Of a DNA stretch of 29,979 nucleotides, positions 23,609 through 29,979 are shown one piece after another. A program made the position numbers and the translations under genes. Origin of the DNA: an uncultured Eubacteriales bacterium (GTDB taxonomy: Bacteria > Bacillota > Clostridia > Oscillospirales > Acutalibacteraceae); NCBI GenBank assembly GCA_910580045.1, contig CAJTXF010000027.1, forward strand, positions 1 through 29,979, given 5' to 3'. Numbering within the stretch: the stretch's first letter is position 1; every line of letters begins with the position of its first letter. The notes below the pieces were generated by a model that ran no database searches, had not been told where the DNA came from, and saw only the letters and a program-made list of their open reading frames with translations.

Positions 23609-24382
23609 ATGAAATACACGGCTTTTCTTGTGGACAATGAGGCATGGGCTCTCGTCTATTTAGAGCGCTCCCTGAGCTGGGAGGAGAACGGTTTTTCCCT
23701 GCTGGGCTCTTCCGTCAATTCTGTGGAGGCGCTGGACACCATTCTGCGCCTGAAACCAGACGCGGTGATTACGGACATCCGGATGCCGGAGCTCTCTGGG
23801 CTGGAGCTGATGGAAAAGGCCCACCAGGCGGGTCTTGAGTGCGAGTTTGTGCTGCTCAGCGGATTCCCCGAGTTCTCCTATGCCCAGGAGGCGGTGCGCC
23901 TGGGGGCCTTTGAGTACTGCTTAAAGCCCATCAGCCCCCAGCAGGGTAACGAGCTTCTGGGCCGCCTGCGGGAGAGGCTGGACGCCCGCAAGGGCTCAGA
24001 AAGCCCGCGGGAACGGCCTGCCCGGCTCAGCGGCAATGAGACCCTGGACCGGATTTTGCAGTATATCCAGGAGCACTATCAGGAAAAGCTGCGGCTGAAA
24101 GGGATTGCGGACAGGTTCTATCTCTCCCCAGGGTATTGCAGCGCCCTGTTCTCCAAGCACCTGGGCAGGACCTTCCCGGAGTATCTCACTGAGCTGCGGG
24201 TGGGGCTGGCCTGCCGCCTGCTGTCAGATACCCATCTGAGCATCCATGAGATAGCCAGCCAGACGGGAATCGACGACTCCTTCTATTTCAGCAAGGTGTT
24301 TAAGCGGGCCATGGGCGTCACCCCGGGCCAGTACCGGCGGCAAAGGAGACAGGATTTGCCGGGAGAGGAGGAAGAGCAGTGA
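23609..24382 (+). CDS. Response regulator with AraC-type DNA-binding domain (YesN-like)
   Basis: The 257-residue protein has a receiver domain (1-115) with phospho-acceptor D56 (AVITDIRMPELSG), conserved LLSG and the lysine in CLKPIS. A C-terminal AraC helix-turn-helix pair (about 145-245) follows: LKGIADRFYLSPGYCSALFSK and IHEIASQTGIDDSFYFSKVFKRAMGVTPGQYRR. The ATG has AAAGGAGGGG upstream. Its stop overlaps the kinase start. It most likely activates the divergent importer and perhaps the sulfatase genes when the kinase senses the sugar; the target is inferred from position. Confidence 0.93.
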   Translation: MKYTAFLVDNEAWALVYLERSLSWEENGFSLLGSSVNSVEALDTILRLKPDAVITDIRMPELSGLELMEKAHQAGLECEFVLLSGFPEFSYAQEAVRLGAFEYCLKPISPQQGNELLGRLRERLDARKGSESPRERPARLSGNETLDRILQYIQEHYQEKLRLKGIADRFYLSPGYCSALFSKHLGRTFPEYLTELRVGLACRLLSDTHLSIHEIASQTGIDDSFYFSKVFKRAMGVTPGQYRRQRRQDLPGEEEEQ

Positions 24383-26118
24383 AAGGGAAGCTGAAAACCA
24401 TGAGCATCCAGCGCCAGAGCCTGCTGCTGGCGGCAGGCGCCTCGGCGGCCATTATCTCTTTGCAGTTCCTTTTCCTCTTCCAGGTCATCTGCCTCAGCCG
24501 GAACGATATGCGGGAATATGCCGGGCGCCTGGCTGCCCAGACCCAGAGCCGGGTGCAGGAGACCTTCCTGCACTCCTCCTCTGTGGCCACCAACCTGGCC
24601 CGCGGCCAGTCTTTGCAGAACTATCTTACGGAAAAGGACGGCTTTCGGAAATACGAGCTCTACCAGCAGGTGTTCCAGAACGTGTTCTCCCTGAGCCAGA
24701 TGAACCCCTCTATTGGGGGCGTCTGTGTGTATGACACGGACTTGGAGCTTCGGTATCACACAGAGTTTTTCACCGCCGGCCTGCCCAGCGCCCAGAGCAT
24801 GGGCCTGGCGGATTATCTGCCCAGCCTGGGGGACGGGGTGCATTTTCTGATTCCCCCTGGCCAGGAGGAGTACCTGATTTGCTGCGTGCCGGTGAAGGGC
24901 ACTGGGTTTAACCAGTACTCCCGGCAGAAGCTGGGCTGGTGCGCGGTGTTTATCGGCACAGAGAGCTTCTCCCACCTGCTCTGGTCAGACAACACCTACC
25001 GGGTGTTTTTGGAGAACCAGGAGCTGGGGCTTATCTACCCCGAGGAACCGCCCCAGGAGCCGGGAGGTCCGGTGACCTATTCCTTTAACCTGCCCATTGA
25101 GGGCTCCGGCGGCTGGCTTCTGGGGGTATCGGTGAGCCCGGCCAGCCGCCTGTCCGGGTATATGCCCACCCTGTATGTGTCCCTGTCTATTATTGTGGTC
25201 TCCACGGTTTTTGTGCTGGGCTATCACCATTTGATTCGCACCCGGCTGACCAGGCCCATCCTCCAGCTGCAAAAAGAGCTGAGCAGCCTGCACAGCCAGG
25301 GCCTGCATACCCAGCTTTCCGGCCAGTACTATGGGGAGATGGGGGACATTGCCCAAAGCGTGAACAAGATGATAGAGAACATGTACAGCCTGGCGAACCG
25401 GATTGTCCGGGAGCAGCAGAAGACCTATGAGGCGGAGCTGCGGGAGGAGCAGACCAGGCTTTATGCCCTGCAGGCCCAGATTAACCCCCACTTCCTGTTC
25501 AATACCCTCCAGTGTCTGGCCGGGATTGCTGCGGCCCACAGCGAGCCGGAGATTATGGCTGTGTCCCTTTCCATAAGCACCATTTTGCGCTATGCCATTA
25601 ACCGGGACAGCCGCCCGGGCCCGGCCGGGATGCTGAGCCTGGGGGACGAGGTGGAGATTGCCAAGGAGTATCTGAAAATTATGGAGGTGCGCTTTACCGG
25701 CCGGTTCACCTGGGCAGTCGAGGCCCAGGAGGGGGCGCTGGAAACGCCCTGCCTGCGGATGCTTCTGCAGCCTTTGATTGAGAACGCGGTGACCCATGGC
25801 CTGGAAAACTCCTATCGGGACGGGCACATTTTGCTCAAGTGCAGCCAGGAGGGGGCTTTCACTGTGGTGGAGGTCCACGACAACGGCGCGGGCATCCCGG
25901 CAGAGAAGCTGCCGGCCCTGCAGCAGCTTTTGCAGGCAGGCACGCCCCCAGAGCTGGGCAGCCGGACAGGACACATTGGCCTTGGCAATATCCAGCAGCG
26001 CATCCGGCTGACCTTTGGCCAGGCGTACGGCCTGGAGCTGCTGTATACCGGGCCCTCGGGCACGGGCATCCGGATGCGCCTGCCCGCGGGGCTCCCGGAG
26101 GATAACAGAGCGGGCTGA
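24379..26118 (+). CDS. Sensor histidine kinase (YesM-like)
   Basis: Membrane kinase of 579 residues, partner of the preceding regulator. It has an N-terminal membrane segment (about 15-38), an extracellular sensor of about 220 residues, a second membrane segment (265-283) and a HAMP region. The YesM-type kinase core follows: phospho-acceptor H371 in LQAQINPHFLFNTLQ, N-box PLIENAVTHGLENS with N469, DNGAGIP (501-507) and GLGNIQQRI. The GTG start at 24379 has GGAGG seven bases upstream and overlaps the regulator stop. An ATG at 24400 is a less likely alternative. Confidence 0.93.
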   Translation: MKGKLKTMSIQRQSLLLAAGASAAIISLQFLFLFQVICLSRNDMREYAGRLAAQTQSRVQETFLHSSSVATNLARGQSLQNYLTEKDGFRKYELYQQVFQNVFSLSQMNPSIGGVCVYDTDLELRYHTEFFTAGLPSAQSMGLADYLPSLGDGVHFLIPPGQEEYLICCVPVKGTGFNQYSRQKLGWCAVFIGTESFSHLLWSDNTYRVFLENQELGLIYPEEPPQEPGGPVTYSFNLPIEGSGGWLLGVSVSPASRLSGYMPTLYVSLSIIVVSTVFVLGYHHLIRTRLTRPILQLQKELSSLHSQGLHTQLSGQYYGEMGDIAQSVNKMIENMYSLANRIVREQQKTYEAELREEQTRLYALQAQINPHFLFNTLQCLAGIAAAHSEPEIMAVSLSISTILRYAINRDSRPGPAGMLSLGDEVEIAKEYLKIMEVRFTGRFTWAVEAQEGALETPCLRMLLQPLIENAVTHGLENSYRDGHILLKCSQEGAFTVVEVHDNGAGIPAEKLPALQQLLQAGTPPELGSRTGHIGLGNIQQRIRLTFGQAYGLELLYTGPSGTGIRMRLPAGLPEDNRAG

Positions 26119-26171
26119 GGCCCTTTTCACAGTCCTGCTCCGGTTGGGGCGGATGAAATCAGCAATGGAAA

Positions 26172-26220
26172 ACGCGGGCCCTGGAACACAGCTTCCGGGG
26201 CCCGTGTTTTTCTTTCTTCC
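26172..26220 (+). terminator. Rho-independent terminator after the kinase gene
   Basis: Arms ACGCGGGCCCTGGA (26172-26185) and TCCGGGGCCCGTGT (26194-26207) pair with only minor mismatches and are followed by TTTTCTTTCTT. Confidence 0.85.
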
Positions 26221-26223
26221 CTC

Positions 26224-26252
26224 TTGACATTCTTTCGGTTTGATATTATAAT
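26224..26252 (+). promoter_or_regulatory. Consensus sigma-A promoter of the SPFH gene
   Basis: TTGACA (26224-26229), a 17-base spacer and TATAAT (26247-26252) match the consensus exactly, about 48 bases before the SPFH start codon and directly after the kinase terminator. Confidence 0.9.
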
Positions 26253-26299
26253 AATATCACAAGGCAATCAGAGTTGCCGGAAATGAAAGGGGAATCTCT

Positions 26300-27331
26300 A
26301 TGGATAACCACGAGAATACTGAGAAAACCGTCAACCGCTATTCCGAAAAGCCCGCCAAAGCCTACAGCGGCTTCGCCATGCTGGTGGTGGTGCTGGCAGC
26401 TTTTCTGGGAAGCATTGCGCTCATTGTCTTCGGCTCAATGGAGCTGGCCCGCTACGCCGGGGAAATGGGCAGTGAGAACGCGGTCAGCGCCCTGGGCCTG
26501 TGCATGGTCATTGGGGGCAGCCTGGCTGTTACGGCGGCAGGACTGCTCTGCGCTGGGTTCAAGGTGCTCAACCCCAACGAGGCCCTGGTGCTCACCCTGT
26601 TCGGCAAGTACTACGGCACCCTGAAAAAGGACGGCTTTTTCTGGACCAACATCTTCTGCACAGGTATAAACCCCGGCTCGGAAAAAACCGGGTTCTCTAT
26701 GACGGCCAGCGGCACAATGCACTATTCCGGAGCCAGCAAGAAGGTCAGCCTGAAGACCATGACCTTAAACAACGAGAAGCAGACCGTTAACGACGAGCGG
26801 GGCAACCCCATCATCATTGGCACCATCGTCATCTGGAGAATTGTGGACACCACAAAGGCTGTGTTCAATGTGCAGAACTACCGGGCCTTCCTGTCCACCC
26901 AGTGTGACTCTGCCACCCGGAACATAGCCCGGATGTACCCCTATGATTTGTTCGACGATGAGGACCAGAACGAGAAGACCCTGCGGGGCAGCAGCCAGGA
27001 GATTGCCGCCATGATGACCAAGGATTTGCAGGAGCGGGTGGCCATTGCCGGGCTGGAGATTCTGGAGGTGCGCATCACCCACCTGAGCTATGCCCCGGAG
27101 ATTGCCGCCGCCATGCTCCAGCGCCAGCAGGCAGAGGCTGTTGTGGCTGCCCGGAAGAAGATTGTGGAGGGAGCTGTGGGCATGGTGGAGATGGCCCTGG
27201 ACCAGCTGAACGCGGACCAGGTGGTGGATTTGGACGACGAGCGCAAGGCGGCCATGGTCAGCAACCTGCTGGTGGTGCTGTGCGGCAGCAAGGACGCCCA
27301 GCCCATTGTCAACAGCGGCTCTATCTATTAA
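26300..27331 (+). CDS. SPFH/band-7 domain membrane protein
   Basis: The 343-residue protein has two N-terminal membrane segments (about 26-46 and 64-86) and then a band-7 domain. The domain start FKVLNPNEALVLTLFGKYYGTLKKDGFFW and the core IIIGTIVIWRIVDTTKAVFNV are typical of the family. So are LQERVAIAGLEILEVRITHLSYAPEIAAAMLQRQQAEA and the helical tail. SPFH proteins organise membrane microdomains and scaffold other membrane proteins; the exact job is unknown. The ATG has AAAGGGG upstream and its own consensus promoter. A ribbon-helix-helix gene follows after 37 bases. Confidence 0.9.
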   Translation: MDNHENTEKTVNRYSEKPAKAYSGFAMLVVVLAAFLGSIALIVFGSMELARYAGEMGSENAVSALGLCMVIGGSLAVTAAGLLCAGFKVLNPNEALVLTLFGKYYGTLKKDGFFWTNIFCTGINPGSEKTGFSMTASGTMHYSGASKKVSLKTMTLNNEKQTVNDERGNPIIIGTIVIWRIVDTTKAVFNVQNYRAFLSTQCDSATRNIARMYPYDLFDDEDQNEKTLRGSSQEIAAMMTKDLQERVAIAGLEILEVRITHLSYAPEIAAAMLQRQQAEAVVAARKKIVEGAVGMVEMALDQLNADQVVDLDDERKAAMVSNLLVVLCGSKDAQPIVNSGSIY

Positions 27332-27368
27332 AAGCGTATCAGGCGAGAAACAGCCCAAGGAGGTGTCT

Positions 27369-27533
27369 ATGGACGAGAAAAACGACAAGACGAAAAAGCA
27401 AATCTTGCTGCGCATCTCGCCCACCCTGTGGAAGGAGCTGGCTCAATGGGCGGAGGAGGATTTCCGCTCTATCAATGGGCAGATTGAGTTTTTGCTCACC
27501 GAGTGCGTCAAGAAGCGGAAAAAACTGCCATAG
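27369..27533 (+). CDS. Arc-type ribbon-helix-helix small protein
   Basis: The 54-residue protein KKQILLRISPTLWKELAQWAEEDFRSINGQIEFLL has the single beta strand followed by two helices of the Arc/MetJ fold. It probably binds DNA as a dimer through the strand. The ATG has AAGGAGG five bases upstream; an in-frame ATG at 27306 lies inside the SPFH gene and lacks a site. From position it is co-transcribed with the SPFH gene. No toxin ORF is adjacent, so an antitoxin role is not supported. Confidence 0.85.
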   Translation: MDEKNDKTKKQILLRISPTLWKELAQWAEEDFRSINGQIEFLLTECVKKRKKLP

Positions 27534-27630
27534 CCAGAGACACAGGATGGCGTAGGGCTGGTAAGGCGGGGAAGAGAATAAGGACTTGTATCCATCCGCT
27601 GTGAATGCGGGTCCTAAAGGAGGTTTTGTC

Positions 27631-28479
27631 ATGAACGATATAGTTCTGCCGTCTCCGGCAGAGATTCAGAGCTCAATTGTGAACTTGGGGATAATGTGCC
27701 TGGTGCTGTTCCTTTTGCCCATGCTCTATGTGCTGGTGTGGAAAAAGCGCTGCGGCAGGGCGGTCTCCCTCAAGCCCATGGTGATTGGCGCGGTGGGTTT
27801 CCTTGTCACTGTGCGGGTGCTGGAGCTGGGGGTTCACCTGGTGTGCATTATCCAGGACAATCCTGTGTCCCGGTTTATCAATGGACACACCTGGGCCTAT
27901 GTGCTTTATGGCGCCTCTATGGCCGGGATTTTTGAGGAGTGCGGCCGGTATGTGATTCTCCGCTTCCTGATGAAAAGGAACAAGAGCCGGGAGAACTATG
28001 TGATGTACGGCATTGGCCATGGGGGCATTGAGGTCTGGGCCGTTGTCCTGATGTCTATGCTCAGCTTTTTGGCCCTGGCTGTCACAGTCAGCTTCCAGGG
28101 CATGGAAGGGGCCATGAGCATGATGGGCATCCCGGCAGACGCGCCTGAGGCCACGCTGAACTCTGCCCAGAGCATGGTGGCCGCGGCAGTTGGCTTCACC
28201 CCCATGACAGCGGCCCTGTCTGTGTTCGAGCGGGTGTGTGCCATGTTCGCCCACATCGGCTTCACGGTGATTGTGGCCTATGGGGTGGAGACCCGGCAGA
28301 AACGGTATCTGCTGGGCGCAATCCTGGCCCATGCCCTGCTGGACGTTTTCCCCGCCCTGTACCAGCGGGGCGCGGTGAGCATGGCAGCCACAGAGATTTG
28401 GGCGTTCGCCTGCGCGGCCGGGGTTATGGCAGCGAGTGTGTACCTGTATCGGAAGTTCCCGCAAAGGGCAGCCTGCTGA
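27631..28479 (+). CDS. YhfC-family intramembrane metalloprotease-like protein
   Basis: Polytopic membrane protein of 282 residues with seven or eight hydrophobic segments. The family signature is present: AGIFEECGRYVILRF (E102, E103, R106) and YGIGHGGIEVW (H130, E134), with a further AHALLDVFPAL near the C-terminus. This recalls CPBP-type membrane proteases, where Glu and His residues hold a metal. Protease activity and substrate are unproven for YhfC proteins. The ATG at 27631 has AAAGGAGG upstream. It lies 97 bases after the ribbon-helix-helix gene with no terminator seen between them. Confidence 0.85.
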   Translation: MNDIVLPSPAEIQSSIVNLGIMCLVLFLLPMLYVLVWKKRCGRAVSLKPMVIGAVGFLVTVRVLELGVHLVCIIQDNPVSRFINGHTWAYVLYGASMAGIFEECGRYVILRFLMKRNKSRENYVMYGIGHGGIEVWAVVLMSMLSFLALAVTVSFQGMEGAMSMMGIPADAPEATLNSAQSMVAAAVGFTPMTAALSVFERVCAMFAHIGFTVIVAYGVETRQKRYLLGAILAHALLDVFPALYQRGAVSMAATEIWAFACAAGVMAASVYLYRKFPQRAAC

Positions 28480-28530
28480 TGGTTGCTCTGCCATAGCCTG
28501 CGGGCATGGCAGGGGATGCGAAAGAGGTAT

Positions 28531-28559
28531 TGGACATCTGGCCAGCCAGGATATATAAT
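28531..28559 (+). promoter_or_regulatory. Promoter of the aldo/keto reductase gene
   Basis: TGGACA (28531-28536), a 17-base spacer and TATAAT (28554-28559). Transcription would start about where repeat P2 begins, so P2 would form most of a leader of about 170 bases. Confidence 0.6.
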
Positions 28560-28560
28560 A

Positions 28561-28680
28561 AAGGCATCCCAATAGTAAACGCGCAGCGGCGCGGGCATAC
28601 CCGTGCCGCCAGGTTCACAAAGAGGTATCACCTCTGAGGCGATACCTCTTTTGAACTGCGTTAACTATAAGGGACGCCTT
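28561..28680. repeat. Family P palindromic element, copy P2
   Basis: Outer arms AAGGCATCCC plus ATAGTAAACGC (28561-28582) pair with GCGTTAACTAT plus GGGACGCCTT (28658-28680). Inside are two hairpins: GCGGG around CATA with CCCGT, and AAAGAGGTATC with GATACCTCTTT. Read in reverse complement it aligns with P1 through TATAGTTAAC, TCAAAAGAGGTAT, GAACC and the GTTTACTAT end. It stands in the leader of the aldo/keto reductase gene. Confidence 0.75.
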
Positions 28681-28737
28681 TATTGGTTTATGATATGGTT
28701 AACCTGGTTCAACATTGATTTTAGGAGAGTGTTTGCT

Positions 28738-29775
28738 GTGAAGTATACAAAACTGGGCAATTCCGAGCTCAGCGTCTCCCGTATCTGCATGGGCTGCATG
28801 GGCTTTGGAGACGCGAAAAACGGCCAGCACAGCTGGACCTTGGACGAGGGGAGCTCCCGAGAGATTATCAAGCGTGGCCTGGAGCTGGGAGTCAATTTTT
28901 TTGACACTGCCATCAGCTATCAGAGCGGCACCAGCGAGCAGTATGTGGGCCGGGCCCTGCGGGACTTTGCCCGGCGGGATGAAGTGGTGGTGGCCACAAA
29001 GTTCATCCCCCGCACGCCCCAGGAAATCCAGGAGGGAGTCACTGGCCAGCAGCACATCGAAAGGATGCTGGAGGCCAGCCTGCGCAACCTGGGGATGGAC
29101 TATGTGGACTTATATATCTACCATATGTGGGATTATAATACCCCTATCTATGATATTATGGAGGGCCTGAACAATGCCGTAAAGGCAGGCAAAGTCCGGT
29201 ATATTGGCATTTCCAATGCCTACGCCTACCAGCTGGCCAAGGCCAACGCCATTGCGGAGCAGCACGGCTTTGCCAAATTTGTGTCCGTCCAGGGCCACTA
29301 TAACCTGATTTTCCGAGAGGAAGAGCGGGAGATGGCCAAGCTCTGCGCAGAGGAAAACATTGCTATGACCCCTTACAGCGCCCTGGCCGGCGGGCGGCTC
29401 TCAAAACGCCCGGGTGAGACCTCCAAGCGCCTGGAAGAGGACAGCTATGCCAAAGGCAAATATGACGCTGCTGCCCAGCAGGACGCGGAGATTATTGCCC
29501 GAGCAGCAGAGCTGGCGGACGGGCACCATGTGAGCATGACAGAGGTTTCCCTTGCCTGGCTGCTTGCCAAAGTCACCGCGCCAGTGACAGGGGCCACCAA
29601 GCTGCACCATATTGAGGGCGCGGCCCGGGCCGTGGAGCTGGAGCTCTCTCCCCAGGAGCTGGCTTATCTGGAGGAGCCCTATGTTCCCCACAGGCTGGTG
29701 GGGGTTATGGCACAGAATACGGCGGCCTCTGCCAATGAGAAGCACGTGTGGTCTGCTGGCAGCCAGAAAATTTAA
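28738..29775 (+). CDS. Aldo/keto reductase
   Basis: NAD(P)H-dependent oxidoreductase with a TIM-barrel fold, 345 residues. The catalytic tetrad is visible: D56 and Y61 (FFDTAISYQSG), K88 (VVATKFIP) and H129 (DLYIYHMWD). The cofactor-binding end (VTGATKLHHIEGAARAVEL) is also typical. The frame is open upstream to 28603, but that part is repeat P2. The GTG at 28738 has AGGAG ten bases before it and starts the family N-terminus KYTKLGNSELSVSRICMG. The physiological substrate is unknown. A strong terminator follows. Confidence 0.92.
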   Translation: MKYTKLGNSELSVSRICMGCMGFGDAKNGQHSWTLDEGSSREIIKRGLELGVNFFDTAISYQSGTSEQYVGRALRDFARRDEVVVATKFIPRTPQEIQEGVTGQQHIERMLEASLRNLGMDYVDLYIYHMWDYNTPIYDIMEGLNNAVKAGKVRYIGISNAYAYQLAKANAIAEQHGFAKFVSVQGHYNLIFREEEREMAKLCAEENIAMTPYSALAGGRLSKRPGETSKRLEEDSYAKGKYDAAAQQDAEIIARAAELADGHHVSMTEVSLAWLLAKVTAPVTGATKLHHIEGAARAVELELSPQELAYLEEPYVPHRLVGVMAQNTAASANEKHVWSAGSQKI

Positions 29776-29795
29776 CCTGCGTTAACGATAAAGCT

Positions 29796-29830
29796 CACGG
29801 GCCCCCGGCAAAGGGGGCCCGTGCTTTTTT
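29796..29830 (+). terminator. Rho-independent terminator after the aldo/keto reductase
   Basis: Perfect 11 bp arms CACGGGCCCCC (29796-29806) and GGGGGCCCGTG (29813-29823), followed by CTTTTTT. Confidence 0.93.
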
Positions 29831-29979
29831 GTGCAAATGGCTAGGGCTTGTTTGAAAAATTGAAAACACCGTCTTTTTGGCCAGAAATGCGTGGTTTCAA
29901 GGAAAAAACCGCAAGAAATGCTGGCGCCTTTCGAGGATTTTTGACGCTGAAAACACCATTTCTGGGCAAAACAGACAGT
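29831..29979. other. A/T-rich non-coding end of the window, unidentified
   Basis: No gene is visible. TGAAAACACC occurs twice (29861-29870 and 29948-29957). CCAGAAATG is near its second copy in inverted form (CATTTCTGGG, about 29956-29965). The composition differs from the GC-rich neighbours. It may be the start of an insertion sequence or another repeat beyond the window edge, but nothing decides this. Confidence 0.3.

Overview
The window looks like a chromosome segment of a GC-rich, spore-forming member of the Clostridia, probably an Oscillospirales-type gut anaerobe. The evidence is a diaminopimelate pathway of the DapL type, a cotJABC spore-coat operon, strong AGGAGG ribosome binding sites, an LplB/YtcP-type sugar importer with a YesM/YesN-type two-component system, and an oxygen-sensitive radical-SAM sulfatase maturase. 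The species cannot be named from the sequence alone.

Layout. 1-6425 holds housekeeping genes: dapF, pyrG, dapL and glpK. They are separated by long non-coding repeats (family R). 6478-7556 is a small pair, a Uma2-type nuclease and a P-loop kinase, ending in a bidirectional terminator. On the minus strand follow a methyl-accepting chemotaxis protein (7641-9614) and cotJC-cotJB-cotJA (9945-10995). 11299-15547 is a shrunken prophage: a self-cleaving S24 repressor, a divergent consensus promoter with operator-like sites, an 80-residue protein, both terminase subunits, then a 0.7 kb R repeat where portal, capsid and tail genes would be expected, then a holin. A broken XRE-type regulator follows.

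15915-26118 reads as one functional locus. A divergent sensor kinase/AraC-type response regulator pair faces a lipoprotein-dependent oligosaccharide importer with two permeases and a binding protein. Downstream on the same strand are a cytoplasmic Cys-type sulfatase, its formylglycine-generating maturase and a TauE/SafE-type anion exporter. The simplest reading is sensing, import and intracellular desulfation of a sulfated glycan, with export of the released sulfur oxyanion. The exporter role is inferred.

26300-29775 holds an SPFH/band-7 protein, a tiny ribbon-helix-helix protein, a YhfC-type membrane protease and an aldo/keto reductase.

The most unusual content is non-coding. Family R (1-81, 2623-3307, 4525-4804, 14351-15052) is built as nested inverted repeats. 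Its internal hairpins have arms that differ in sequence between copies but stay complementary. Family P (11203-11316 and 28561-28680, in opposite orientations) is a smaller cloverleaf-like palindromic element. No transposase, tRNA, rRNA or CRISPR array was found.
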